This document shows positions 17,895-28,044 of a stretch of DNA of 64,000 bases, piece after piece. The notes below the pieces were generated by a model. It was not told where the DNA came from and did not search any database. It saw only the letters and a program-made list of their open reading frames with translations. Made by a program: the position numbers and the translations under genes. Each line of letters starts with the position of its first letter. The stretch's first letter is position 1. Source of the DNA: Fulvivirga maritima (lineage in GTDB: Bacteria; Bacteroidota; Bacteroidia; Cytophagales; Cyclobacteriaceae); assembly GCF_021389955.1 (NCBI RefSeq), contig NZ_CP089980.1:4521001-4585000 (forward strand), read 5' to 3'.

Positions 17895-20547
17895 TTATTG
17901 AATCTGGATGTGCTTAGTGCTTACATTCCAGCCTTCAATGGTTATTTCGGCATTGCTTAAATCAGTATTGGCAGGGTCATAATCTATGGTTATAGTTTTA
18001 CTTTCTTCTGCTATTACTGATACATAATTGTCATCATAGAACACTGGTAATATTCTTTTACCCGTTTCCTTATCTACTACAGAAATTCTATTGAAGAAGG
18101 CTACCGGCTGATCGGCATTTTGACTTAAAGTCACTTCAATTTTGCCCTTTTTAGATTTTTTTGCTTGAGCAGTTACAGAAGTGCTAGCCAGCTTTTTAAT
18201 ACCGCTGTATTCGCCTTGTGCATCAGGCACCCAGTAGAAGTTTTCTGCTACAGGCTGCTGGTCCATGTCTAGCAATTGTAGTCTAAGGAATATGCCATTC
18301 TCTTTTGCAACTTTATCAAGATACCTTTTTACAGAAAGATACTTTTTACTAGATGAAGGCTCAATACCAACAATTACCTGAGTAAATAATTTTTTGTTAC
18401 CTTCCATATCTACAGTTTCTACACGAAGCATGAGGTTATGGTAAGTGTCAAATGTATTGTTTACAGCCATCACCATACCGTCAGTATGATTATACATTAC
18501 ATGTAGAGGCTCACTTCCTTTTCTGAGTCCATAAAGGCAGGCATTAGGATCCAGGTAATAGTCATACATTTGACCTCTCATGGCTGTCCATGGGTTTTGA
18601 GTCTTCCAGATGATAGTACCAGTATACCAATCCCACATGTGAGAGCTGAAGCCTTCCATAAGTGCTCTGTACTGGTTGTAGTTCACTAACTGAGCCTTTT
18701 TACCAAAGTCTTTTGCATCTTTAGCATCGCCATAAGGTCTGATGTGGTGTTCGTATCCAATATATTTATGATAGTCCCATACTTTATCTACCGTAGAGTC
18801 ATTAAAAGTAGGGGGTACTAGGTTTTCTTCAGGAATAAATCTCTTGAGTGATTGGATATCTCCAACGCCTACAGAACCTACTTCTGAGTTAAAAGGCCAT
18901 GTTTTATGATTCCAGAATACATCTGTATTTTGAATAGTATAAGGGCCATCTCCGTTTCCTCCAAGGAAGTTAAAAGACATACTGTCTGAATTTGAATAGG
19001 TGATGAACCATCTTGTTCCATCCTCTTCAGGAAGAATGTCATTTTGAAGAGCATCCATAATATCCATAGGAGGGGTAAGTTCATTACCACCACAGTAAAT
19101 AGCTAATGAAGGGTGATTTCTAATCATTTTCACCATATCACGAGCAGATTCTACGAAAAGGTTATGATCATCAGGGTATTTTCTTCTGGTCCACTGATCT
19201 TCCAGCTTCATAGGGTCCACCCATTTACCATTACAGTCAGCAGAGATCCAGAAATCCTGAATTACTAATAATCCATATTTATCACAAGCTTCGTAAAACT
19301 CAGGCCTTTCGGTAAGCGCACCTCCCCAAATTCTGATTAGGTTGAGGTTCATGTCTCGGTGAAATCTTATTTCAGCATCATATCTTTCTGGTGTAAAGCG
19401 AAGCATGGCATCAGAAATAATCCAGTTACCACCTTTAATAAATATTTTCTTTCCGTTAACCATGATTTGCATACTGTTAGTATGCTCATTCCATTTTCTG
19501 GTAATTTCACGAACCCCGAATTTTAAGCTTTCCTCATCAGAAACGCCTTGTTTCTTCTCCTTGAAGGTAAGTTTCAGATCATAGAGGTTTTGAGGACCAT
19601 ACATGTGAGGCCACCATAATTTAGGGTTTTTAAGCGTAAATTCTGGGAGTTGTACTTTGGTGGTGCTGTTCGCTTTTATGGAAACATCTTTACTTACTGT
19701 CTCACCATTTAGCTCATAAGATAAGGTTCCTTCTACAGCTTTTTTAGTAGGGTTTTCTAACTCTGCTGCTACCTCCAAAAAGGCATCAGGCTGAATTTCT
19801 GCATCATTATCTCTTATTCCTGGTACACGTGTGATAACGTGTGGATTTTTCAGGTTTACAGATCCTGTTTTTTCAATGGTTACTTTATCCCAAATACCGG
19901 TGTTTCGGTCTCTGATAGGTTGTATCCAGTCCCAGCCAGCTACGTACTGATGGCTCACATTTTTGGCAATAATACCATCACCACCTTGTCCGCCATTAGG
20001 GTTACCCACATGATCAGGAGGATACACAATTACAGCTAATCTGTTTTTCTCTTTATCTTTTAATAATGAAGTGATGTTAAAAGATTGTCTTAAAAACATG
20101 CCTTCGTAAGGCTCATCATTCACTTTTTTGCCATTTAAGAATATCTCACAGCTGTAGTTAATACCTCTGAAGTTTAACCATACCTGTTCATTCTTTTTTG
20201 GTAGAAACTTCAAAATCGTTTACAAACCAGTAGGTGTAATGATCTCTGCCAGTCTCGTAAATATCTGGGATGTCCAGGTTATTCATGCCATAAAAAGGAT
20301 CGGGTACCTTTTTATTGTTTAACAGGGTAGTAAGTACTGTACCCGGAACGGTGGCTGGCAGCCATGAACTGACGTCATAACTACTCTCTGATAATTTTTC
20401 TCCGCTATCACTGACCTCTTTTATGGGAGCGCACTTCCAATCGGAATTGAGCTCTTGTAAGTCTTGTGCCTGGGCTTGCCAGGAGAAGACCATTATAAAG
20501 GTGAGTAACGGTAAAATGAGTTGTAATTTAATCTTTTTTAAAGTCAT
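17895..20547 (-). CDS. GH2 beta-mannosidase, frameshifted near its N-terminus
   Basis: About 883 residues when one A is removed from the A6 run on the coding strand (T6 at 20194-20199). The change joins NDFEVSTKK to NEQVWLNFRGINY. A signal peptide (MTLKKIKLQLILPLLTF...AQA) directs export. The sugar-binding domain (FLNGKKVNDEPYEGMF), the immunoglobulin-like domain and the TIM barrel (LIRIWGGALTE, YCGGNEL with the acid/base Glu) follow the mannosidase order, and the length fits. Beta-mannosidase removes the beta-1,4-mannose of the N-glycan core. I chose ATG 20547 rather than the upstream ATG at 20592, because that codon lies in the operator palindrome. It is divergent from the GH92 gene, with an operator 30 bases upstream of the start. 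Confidence 0.85.
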
Positions 20548-20577
20548 GCCGAATAGATAAGCTTGATGTAAAGTATA

Positions 20578-20591
20578 TGTGTGCGCACACA
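20578..20591. promoter_or_regulatory. LacI-type operator, perfect copy, upstream of GH2
   Basis: TGTGTGCGCACACA, a perfect palindrome that extends to 16 bases (20577-20592). It lies 30 bases upstream of the GH2 start. It is identical to the copies at 31203 and 41382. Confidence 0.8.
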
Positions 20592-20732
20592 TTACTCAAA
20601 TGTATAAATAAAATTCTAAAAAACTTTGAGTGCAACTTCATTAATCCTCTAAAGATGAGAAAATATGTGCTGAGCTCAAAGAATGCCCATTTTTTAGCAT
20701 TGATTTTTTTAATAACGCAAAATATTCTTCTG

Positions 20733-20746
20733 TGTTTGCGTACACA
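20733..20746. promoter_or_regulatory. LacI-type operator, variant copy, upstream of GH92
   Basis: TGTTTGCGTACACA, 12 of 14 bases identical to the consensus, 152 bases upstream of the GH92 start. Confidence 0.6.
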
Positions 20747-20898
20747 AAGCTTAAAAATAATGATTTTATCCTTTACTTGTAAAATTATTAGTATAACTTT
20801 AGCGAAACAAATTGCAAGTCATTAGTAAAGTCTACAGCACTTAAAGCTTTTGGAACCTTTACTAAAGCTTCTTTCAAAAACAAGCATGATAAAATAAG

Positions 20899-23196
20899 GT
20901 GAAATTCATGAACAGATTTTTATTACTTGCTGCCGTAGTATTTTTTATAAGCAGCTGTCAGAAAGAAACTCAGGAAACATCAACCAGGGCAGATGAAACC
21001 TCTCAAAACTATACTCAATATGTAGATCAATATATTGGTACAGGTTTTCATGGCCATGTTTTTATGGGGGCTAATGTTCCTTTTGGTGCAGTACAGTTAG
21101 GACCTACAAACCTTACTGAAGGTTGGGATTGGTGCTCTGGCTATCATTATAGCGATACTACAGTAATTGGTTTTGCGCATACTCACCTTAGCGGTACAGG
21201 TATTGGAGATCTTGGTGATATATTATTGATGCCTACCAGTGGAGATGTGAATTTAAATCGAGGATCAATAAAAGATTCTACTCAGGCAGAAGGTTATGTA
21301 GGGTTTTACAATCATGAAGATGAAACGGTAAGGCCTGGATACTACAGCGTTTGGATTGATAAATATGATGTGAAAGCTGAGCTTACTGCTACTACAAGGG
21401 CGGGAATGCAGCATTATAAATATGAGAAAGAAGGTCCTTATAATGTAATTATTGACCTGGAAAGAGGAATTGGCTGGGACAGACCCGAGAAGACTTACAT
21501 AGAGCAAATAGACGATAAAACCATAAAAGGCTACCGTTACTCAAAAGGATGGGCGGTAGACCAGAAAATATATTTTTATATGCAGTTTTCTGCTCCAGTT
21601 AGCAAGATAGTTACAGATAAGGATGGAAATCTGGAGGAAATAAAATCCTTAGAAGGAGAGAGGTTAAAAGCGGCCATTGTTTTTGATGAATTACCAGAAG
21701 GAGAAGTGACCATTAAAACTGGTGTTTCTGCGGTGAGTGTAGAAAATGCTCAGGAAAATTTAGAAGCAGAAATTCCTGCCTGGGATTTCGATCAGGTGGC
21801 CACTGCTGCTGGAGAGGCCTGGAATAAGGAATTGTCTAAAGTAAAAGTGAAGCTGCCTACAGAAGAACAGATGAAGATTTTTTATACTTCATTATATCAT
21901 ACCATGGTGGCGCCATCTATTTTTAGTGATGTAAATGGTGAGTATAGAGGGGCTGATGCTAAAACTTATAAGGATACCACTTTTACCAACTATACCACTT
22001 ACTCTCTTTGGGATACCTATCGTGCAGCGCACCCACTTTTTACGCTTACGCAAAAAGATAAGGTAGAAGATTTTGTTAAAAGCTTCCTGAAAATTTATGA
22101 GCAGCAAGGGAAATTGCCTATCTGGCATTTGGTAGGTAATGAGACAGACTGTATGGTAGGCTACCCGGGCATACCAGTAGTGGCAGATGCTTATTTCAAA
22201 GGCTTTGATGTAGACGGAGAGCTCGCTCTGGAGGCAATGAAAGCTTCTTCTATGCGTGATGATTACGGAATGAAATTCATTAAAGAAAGAGGCTATATAC
22301 CTGCAGATTCTGTGAAAGAATCAGTAGCTAAAGCCCTGGAATATTGCCTGGCAGATAGAAGTATTGCTCAACTTGCCAAGTCTTTAGGTAAGGATGAAGA
22401 TTATGAATATTACAATAAGCGGGCACACGCTTATGAAAGATATTTTGATAAAGAAACCGGTTTTATGCGAGCTGTTATGGCTGATGGAAGCTTCCGCACC
22501 CCTTTCAGTCCATTTAAATCTACCCATATGTGGGGCGATTATACTGAAGGTAACGGATGGCAATATACCTGGTTAGTACCTCATGATGTAGAAGGACTTA
22601 TTGAGTTATTTGGTAGTGAAGTGGCATTTGAAGAAAAGCTGGACAGTCTGTTTATAGTAGAAGGAGACATGGGCGAGGAGGCTTCGCCAGACATATCAGG
22701 CCTGATTGGTCAGTATGCTCATGGAAATGAGCCGAGTCACCACGTAACCTATTTATATAACTATGTAGGTAAACCTTGGAAAACGGCTGATAAGGTGCGC
22801 TACATCATGGATAGTTTATACACTACAAAGCCAGACGGTATCTGTGGTAATGAAGATGTGGGGCAAATGTCTGCCTGGTATGTAATGTCTGCACTTGGCT
22901 TTTATCAGGTGAGTCCTTCTAATGGTCAGCTGGTATTAGGAAGCCCGCTGGTACAAGAAGCTACACTTGATATGGATGGAACAACCTTACATATTGAAGT
23001 AAAAAATAATAGTGCCGAAAATAAATATATACAGAACATATCATTGAACGGCAAAGCATATTTGAACTCATCAATAGCCTACTCAGACCTTGCTCAGGGG
23101 GGTGAATTAGTTATAGAAATGGGTAATACGCCTTCTAAAGAGTGGGGAGTAGCACCAGAGAATAGGCCTAAGTCTATACCTGCTCAGTTCCAATAA
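20899..23196 (+). CDS. GH92 alpha-mannosidase lipoprotein
   Basis: A 765-residue exo-alpha-mannosidase. The N-terminus ends in a lipobox (VVFFISSCQK), so it is membrane-anchored, probably at the cell surface or in the periplasm. GH92 features are clear. YVDQYIGTGFHGHVFMGANV opens the N-terminal domain. GNETDCMVGYPGIPV, AHGNEPSHHVTYLYN and GICGNEDVGQMSAW belong to the catalytic (alpha/alpha)6 domain. GH92 enzymes are calcium-dependent and remove terminal alpha-linked mannose from N-glycans, most often alpha-1,2. The linkage cannot be assigned from sequence alone. The length matches the family. The permease gene follows after 61 bases, and an operator lies upstream. Confidence 0.93.
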   Translation: MKFMNRFLLLAAVVFFISSCQKETQETSTRADETSQNYTQYVDQYIGTGFHGHVFMGANVPFGAVQLGPTNLTEGWDWCSGYHYSDTTVIGFAHTHLSGTGIGDLGDILLMPTSGDVNLNRGSIKDSTQAEGYVGFYNHEDETVRPGYYSVWIDKYDVKAELTATTRAGMQHYKYEKEGPYNVIIDLERGIGWDRPEKTYIEQIDDKTIKGYRYSKGWAVDQKIYFYMQFSAPVSKIVTDKDGNLEEIKSLEGERLKAAIVFDELPEGEVTIKTGVSAVSVENAQENLEAEIPAWDFDQVATAAGEAWNKELSKVKVKLPTEEQMKIFYTSLYHTMVAPSIFSDVNGEYRGADAKTYKDTTFTNYTTYSLWDTYRAAHPLFTLTQKDKVEDFVKSFLKIYEQQGKLPIWHLVGNETDCMVGYPGIPVVADAYFKGFDVDGELALEAMKASSMRDDYGMKFIKERGYIPADSVKESVAKALEYCLADRSIAQLAKSLGKDEDYEYYNKRAHAYERYFDKETGFMRAVMADGSFRTPFSPFKSTHMWGDYTEGNGWQYTWLVPHDVEGLIELFGSEVAFEEKLDSLFIVEGDMGEEASPDISGLIGQYAHGNEPSHHVTYLYNYVGKPWKTADKVRYIMDSLYTTKPDGICGNEDVGQMSAWYVMSALGFYQVSPSNGQLVLGSPLVQEATLDMDGTTLHIEVKNNSAENKYIQNISLNGKAYLNSSIAYSDLAQGGELVIEMGNTPSKEWGVAPENRPKSIPAQFQ

Positions 23197-23257
23197 AATA
23201 AACTGCGGCTACTACCTGTTTTCCAAATAAAGAATAATGAAAGTTAAATAGTTAATT

Positions 23258-24527
23258 ATGTCAGAAAACAAAGGAAACTTTTTCATGTCCATGTGCATAA
23301 TAGGCACACTGTTTTTTACCATAGGGTTTGCAACATGGGTAAACGGAACTTTAATTCCTTATTTACAAATTGCCTGTCAGCTAGAGACAGAAATTCAATC
23401 GTATTTAGTGGCCACCGCTTTTTATATAGCTTATACTTTAATGGCGCTGCCTTCATCTTATTTACTGGGTAAGGTAGGTTATAAAAAAGGGGATGTCATT
23501 GTCATTAGTAGTGATGGCTATAGGTGCCATTATATTTGTGCCCGCCGCTACGGTACGGAGTTTTGACTTATTTTTGGTAGGCCTATTTATAATAGGGACA
23601 GGACTAGCGTTGCTACAAACAGCGGTAAATCCATATGTTTCTATCATTGGTCCATCAGAGAGTGCTGCTACCAGAATGAGTATTATGGGTATATCTAACA
23701 AAATAGCAGGTATTTTGGCTGGGCTGATTTTTGGATTTATTACTTTAAGTGATGTGGATGCAATAGAAGCATCATTGGCTTCAATGAACGCGGTGGAGCA
23801 GGCTGCTACGCTAGATGAATTAGCTTCAAGAGTGATAGTACCTTATTACATTATTGCCGCAGTGTTAGCTGTGCTTGCAGTAGTGATATGGATGTCTTCA
23901 TTACCTGAAATACAAGGTGAAGAGGACGATGAAGAGGCTGTACCTGATAACGCTGCAGATACTTCTAAAAGCAGTATATTACAATTCCCACATTTATTAT
24001 TAGGCGTGTTAGCACTGTTTTTATATGTAGGAGTGGAGGTAGTAGCCGGTGATACTATTATCAGTTATGGTAAGTCTTTAGATATCTCCCTTTCGGTAGC
24101 AAGATATTTCACGCAAATAACACTAGCTTGTATGCTATTAGGGTATATAGTAGGAATTTTTACTATTCCTAAGTATATTTCTCAAGCAAAAGCTTTGGCT
24201 ATTTGTGCTATTTTAGGTCTGGTATTCTCTGTAGGAGCATTAGTAACTACTGGTTATGCTTCAGTAGCCTGTATTGCTTTGTTAGGATTAGCTAATTCAC
24301 TGATGTGGCCTGCAATATTTCCTTTAGCGATATATAAACTAGGTAAATTCACCGCTCGTGGTTCAGCACTTTTAGTAATGGCCATATCTGGGGGAGCCAT
24401 TTTACCATTAATTTATGGTACTTTTTCTGATATGTTTAATAGTCAGATAGCCTATGTAGTATTATTGCCATGCTATGCTTATATTTGCTTTTTTGCAATT
24501 AAAGGTCATAAAGTAGGATTAAAATAA
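23258..24527 (+). CDS. FucP/NagP-type sugar:H+ symporter, frameshifted
   Basis: A 12-helix MFS permease of about 422 residues once one G is removed from the GGGG run at 23489-23492. That joins GKVGYKKG to MSLSLVVMAIGAII. The pattern TLIPYLQIACQL followed by the LQTAVNPYVSIIGP segment is typical of the fucose/glucose/N-acetylglucosamine permease family. Among Bacteroidota such permeases import monosaccharides released in the periplasm. Its place between the GH92 gene and a ROK sugar kinase suggests mannose or GlcNAc as substrate, and fucose is possible because two fucosidases belong to the locus. It is probably cotranscribed with GH92. Confidence 0.83.
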
Positions 24528-24564
24528 TTGAATTGATAATTATTAATTTTTTTTAGATTTGCAG

Positions 24565-24578
24565 TGTGTGCGCGCACA
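24565..24578 (+). promoter_or_regulatory. LacI-type operator in the ROK kinase promoter
   Basis: TGTGTGCGCGCACA matches the consensus at 13 of 14 bases. It lies between TTTG (24558-24561) and TAATTTG (24583-24589), which are spaced 21 bases apart like Bacteroidota -33 and -7 elements. A bound repressor would cover the promoter. The kinase start is 106 bases downstream. Confidence 0.7.
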
Positions 24579-24684
24579 AAAATAATTTGCTTTTTAGGTA
24601 ATTGAAATATATCTTCAAAACACAATTTAATGAGGATGGAACAGTGCCTGAGGTTTTTGAATTTTACTGGTAAAAAATAAAAAT

Positions 24685-25575
24685 ATGTCAAATAAGACAC
24701 TTGTTGGAGTTGATATAGGGGGGACTAGCATCAATATTGGTTTGGTAGAAGCCGGACAATTAATTAAAAAATTAAAGGTTGCCACACCAGCACAAGAAGC
24801 TAAGGAAGTGGTGATTAAGGCTCTGCTCGATGGTATTGAGAACATAAAAGCCGGACATGAGGTGCAAGGGATAGGAATAGGAGTTCCGGGCTTATTAGAC
24901 GCTAAACAGGGCATAATATATGATTTAGTAAATATTCCTTCTTGGGATGAAGTGCACCTGGCTAAGGAAGTGAGTGAGCACTTTGGCATAGAGGTATTTC
25001 TGGCTAATGATGCTAATTGCTTTGTGGTAGGTGAGAAGATTTATGGCAAAGGCAATAAATATAATAGTATAGCAGGAGTAACATTAGGAACAGGCCTGGG
25101 TATGGGTTTTGTATTTAATGAACAACTGCATAGCGGCATCATGTCAGCGGCGGGTGAAGTAGGAGCAATTCCTTATATGCTGCATAACTATGAGCACTAC
25201 TGTAGTGGCAAGTTCTTCACAAGAGAATTTGGTCTTGATGGAAATGTGGTGTTTCAAAAAGCTTTAGATGGACATGCCGTTTCTAAGGGTATTTTTAAGC
25301 AATTTGGACTACATCTGGGGCATTTATTTAAGTATTTACTCCATATAGTAGCACCAGAGGCTATCTTCATAGGAGGCTCTATTAAAGATGCCTATCCGTT
25401 TTTCTCTGATGCCATGTGGGAGGTACTTCATACTTTCCCATACAAGAGGGTGGTGGATAATCTGATAGTAGAAAAATCTGAAATGAACGATGTCGCCATT
25501 ATGGGAGCAGCAGCCGTTTGTGCAATGAACCTGAAACTGAAAGAGAAATCTGATGTCCCTGGTATAGTGCTTTAA
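24685..25575 (+). CDS. ROK-family sugar kinase
   Basis: A 296-residue cytosolic kinase. VGVDIGGTSINIG (residues 8-20) is the ATP phosphate-binding loop and GIGVPGLLD the second conserved segment. NDANCFVVGE carries the catalytic Asp, and GVTLGTGLGMG binds the phosphate. The usual ROK zinc motif CxCGxxGC is absent. Instead the region after GEVGAIPY reads HNYEHYCSGKFF, a form seen in some Bacteroidota ROK proteins. The enzyme would phosphorylate an imported hexose such as GlcNAc, mannose or glucose. GlcNAc is attractive because a NagB fusion protein is part of the same regulon, but the substrate is inferred. It has its own operator-controlled promoter. Confidence 0.85.
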   Translation: MSNKTLVGVDIGGTSINIGLVEAGQLIKKLKVATPAQEAKEVVIKALLDGIENIKAGHEVQGIGIGVPGLLDAKQGIIYDLVNIPSWDEVHLAKEVSEHFGIEVFLANDANCFVVGEKIYGKGNKYNSIAGVTLGTGLGMGFVFNEQLHSGIMSAAGEVGAIPYMLHNYEHYCSGKFFTREFGLDGNVVFQKALDGHAVSKGIFKQFGLHLGHLFKYLLHIVAPEAIFIGGSIKDAYPFFSDAMWEVLHTFPYKRVVDNLIVEKSEMNDVAIMGAAAVCAMNLKLKEKSDVPGIVL

Positions 25576-25619
25576 TTATCGTAAGCTGATCTGTTAAGGT
25601 CAAAACATATAGCCATAAG

Positions 25620-25648
25620 GCCGTCCTTTATTGAGGACGGCTTTTTTT
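25620..25648 (+). terminator. Rho-independent terminator after the ROK kinase
   Basis: GCCGTCC and GGACGGC form a 7-bp stem with an 8-base loop, followed by seven T residues. It lies 45 bases after the stop codon. Confidence 0.9.
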
Positions 25649-25845
25649 GTGTTTTAGAAAACGGGGGTGGAATAGATGCTTATGTTTTATGGTTTTTCCA
25701 TTAATCCTATTATTTGTAAAAACAATAATTGCTTAGTAAATAAGATAAAAAATAGATAAATTAAAATAATGAGTAGAATTTGAGTGCGATTTGATAGTTC
25801 ACCAGTAATAATGACTTAAATTATAATGGTTGGATTATTTCTTAA

Positions 25846-26699
25846 ATGAATTTAATCATGAGGCTTTTTAAATCACTTACTTCCCTTCATTCCTTGCGCA
25901 TTACCAACAGAAGGATTTATGATATGAAATGTAGGTTAATGTGGATGTATTATTTATTGTTTCCTCCAAAAAGTATTATAGATAAGCGTAAACTCATCTC
26001 GGGTACTATTCCTGTAATCATCAATAACTTTAACCGCTATGCCTCCCTGAAAATTTTGAAAAATGGTTTATGACTTTAAAGAGTCACAAGACTTCCATTA
26101 TTATAATCGATAATGCTTCCACTTTGCCGTCACTACTGACCTACTATAAGAAGATTTCTTCTCAAAAGAATATTCAGCTCATTAGACTTAAGAAGAATAG
26201 CGGACTTAACTGGATTCTTCCGGTGAGCATGGCCTTACGGCGTTTTGAAAAGTACATTGTGTCTGACGCTGATTTAATTCCATATGACAGTACTCCTGAT
26301 GATATTATTGATAAGATGGAAAATACTTTGAATACCTATAGTCATATTAATCACGTGGGTGTATCTCTGGAGATAAATGACCTTCCCAATCATTATCCTT
26401 TAAAGAATAAGGTTATTGACTGGGAAGGGAAGTTTTGGGCAAATAAAATAACACCTGAACATTATATAGCTCCTGTAGATACCACATTTGGCATGTATAG
26501 AAAAAACTCATTAGTTACAGCCCTTACGCCTTCATTACGGTTAGACAGGCCCTACACATTTAAGCATGTTGATTGGTATATCAATCCAGAAAAATTAACA
26601 CAGGAGGAAAATTTGATTGTTGAAACCAGCTCAGATTGTTCTACCTGGAACAGTATGTTAAAAGAGTATATTAAAAAGGAAGAGGAGCCTATTTCTTAA
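25846..26699 (+). CDS. Glycosyltransferase-like protein, frameshifted
   Basis: About 284 residues if one missing base is restored near 26068-26073, where GGTTTATGAC carries the first frame into a stop. The joined reading is PVIINNFNRYASLKIL, a short stretch, then TSIIIIDNAS and YIVSDADLIPYD. This follows the nucleotide-diphospho-sugar pattern of family 2-like glycosyltransferases, including a DAD metal-binding motif. The two frames also overlap as ATGA, so two coupled genes are possible, but the protein pattern favours one. An ATG at 25858 is an alternative start. The acceptor and donor sugars are unknown. It ends in an 11-base overlap with the convergent deacetylase gene and lacks an operator, so it seems unrelated to the surrounding regulon. 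Confidence 0.6.
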
Positions 26700-27522
26700 G
26701 CGGCTTTTTAAAGATATATCCTGATTGGAGCATATATTCTATGGTATGGTAGAATAGTTCTCCATTGTTTTCATAGTCATGAGTTAATAATATGTTGCTG
26801 GAGAGGTTAGATGTTTCTTTTTCTTTAAACGACGGAGTATATCCGGCATTTGGTCTTTTAGTTTCTAACAGAGCATAGGTGTTTTGTAAGGCGTTATTCA
26901 GGTCTTCATTATTCATGAGTTTATAATCCTCCAGGTCAAGGGTCCACATCCAGTCTCGGTCTCTTTTAAATTTTTCATAAAATGGATGATCTATATTAAT
27001 TGAAGGTGGAGTATACCCTAAGCTTTTTAGGTGTTCTTGTACCTTATTGGCTCGAACCATTCCTTTTTCTTTTTTATGGCTATAGAAGGCGAGTGGCTTG
27101 AGCATTTTGTAGGCTAAGCGCTTCTTTCTTCCTAATTTAATTTCGTATATCTGATCAAAAGGGTAGAGGTTAAATCCAAACTTATAATCCCCTTTGTCAC
27201 CAAAAGGAAATCGGAATACTTTAGGATAGCTTTTAATGCCGCAGCTTTGATACAGATCTGCAATAAGTTTATCAGCCTTGTTAATGTCTTCTAAACAGGC
27301 TTTGAGAGATAAGGAAGAGAAATGCTTGTGACTGTATGAATGGTTGCCAATGTGATATCCGTGTTCTATGGCATACTTAAGTTCTTCGGAAGCTCCAGGT
27401 ATTTGCTGCCCAATACAGAAAAATAAGGCAGGAATTTTATTCTTCATCAGAAATTGAACCTTGTTCTTAAAATCTTTGGAAGGGCTATCATCAATAGTTA
27501 AATATACAGATTGGAAGCTCAT
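26689..27522 (-). CDS. NodB-type polysaccharide deacetylase
   Basis: A 277-residue carbohydrate esterase family 4-like protein. TIDDSPS (residues 9-15) provides the catalytic base Asp11 and the metal-binding Asp12. HIGNHSYSHKHFS contributes the zinc ligands His61 and His65, and RFPFGDKG is the third conserved motif. No clear signal peptide is seen, so it may be cytosolic or exported by another route. The probable reaction is removal of N- or O-acetyl groups from a polysaccharide. The 3' end overlaps the convergent glycosyltransferase gene by 11 bases. No link to the LacI regulon is visible. Confidence 0.82.
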   Translation of the reverse strand: MSFQSVYLTIDDSPSKDFKNKVQFLMKNKIPALFFCIGQQIPGASEELKYAIEHGYHIGNHSYSHKHFSSLSLKACLEDINKADKLIADLYQSCGIKSYPKVFRFPFGDKGDYKFGFNLYPFDQIYEIKLGRKKRLAYKMLKPLAFYSHKKEKGMVRANKVQEHLKSLGYTPPSINIDHPFYEKFKRDRDWMWTLDLEDYKLMNNEDLNNALQNTYALLETKRPNAGYTPSFKEKETSNLSSNILLTHDYENNGELFYHTIEYMLQSGYIFKKPLKK

Positions 27523-27636
27523 GTAGAGGCTGGTTCAATGGTGGATCATCTCTCTACAATTTAGTCATTAATTGATTTTATACAAATGAAGCTCAATGAC
27601 AGTAGGTGTGATGAGAGTCTCTACTGGCGCCTTAAT

Positions 27637-28002
27637 TCAATATGCCCAACAATCTTTAGTCATATTACCATTGGTAAGGTCTAGCTTAAACCACCAACCA
27701 GATCGGCCAGATTTCTCGGCAAATTCGTCTTTACCAATGCACGCCACTCTTAGATCGGAGGCAGAGAGATACCAAAACCGGTAATGCGCCGGTGGGGGAA
27801 CAGAAAACAGAAGCTCACCACGTAATGAATACCCTAGGAGCTTTTCTTCTTCAGGGGTGTAAGTGGTTATTAAAATGATTCCTTTCTCTTTATTGATGAG
27901 AGCATCTGCTACATCATTTACTTTTATGTGGTAGGCGTTGCCTTCAATTTCAAAACTGATTGAGCCTGATTCTTCATTGTATTCTAATTCATTACTTTTC
28001 AT
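27637..28002 (-). CDS. Hypothetical protein (121 aa)
   Basis: I do not recognise a family. It has 121 residues, no signal peptide and no membrane segment. It looks like a small beta-rich cytosolic protein (ISFEIEGNAYHIKV, GIILITTYTPEEEKL, HYRFWYLSASDLRVACIG). The gene ends 42 bases after the ParB-like gene on the same strand, so the two are probably cotranscribed and may work together. Confidence 0.55.
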   Translation of the reverse strand: MKSNELEYNEESGSISFEIEGNAYHIKVNDVADALINKEKGIILITTYTPEEEKLLGYSLRGELLFSVPPPAHYRFWYLSASDLRVACIGKDEFAEKSGRSGWWFKLDLTNGNMTKDCWAY

Positions 28003-28044
28003 TTATTCTTAGGCCTTTTAAGTATTCTTTATGCTTAGAGAGGA

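Larger units (their letters stand above)
20548..20898. promoter_or_regulatory. Divergent GH2/GH92 control region
   Basis: A 351-base gap between divergently transcribed glycosidase genes. It carries two copies of the 14-bp operator (20578-20591 and 20733-20746). TAACTTTA at 20794-20801 is one base from the TAnnTTTG promoter element and points towards GH92. No coding sequence is supported here; the ATG at 20577 lies in the palindrome. Confidence 0.6.

Noticed and set aside
20548-20592. Upstream ATG (20592) of the GH2 gene, also coding MCAHT
   Set aside because: It lies in the operator. The signal peptide starts cleanly at ATG 20547.
20577-20825. 82-codon open frame on the plus strand in the GH2/GH92 gap
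   Set aside because: It begins in the same palindrome and has no domain, signal peptide or composition typical of a gene. It covers promoter sequence.
26070-26073. ATGA overlap read as translational coupling of two small genes
   Set aside because: The two products together form one glycosyltransferase-like fold and neither is complete alone, so a missing base is the better explanation.
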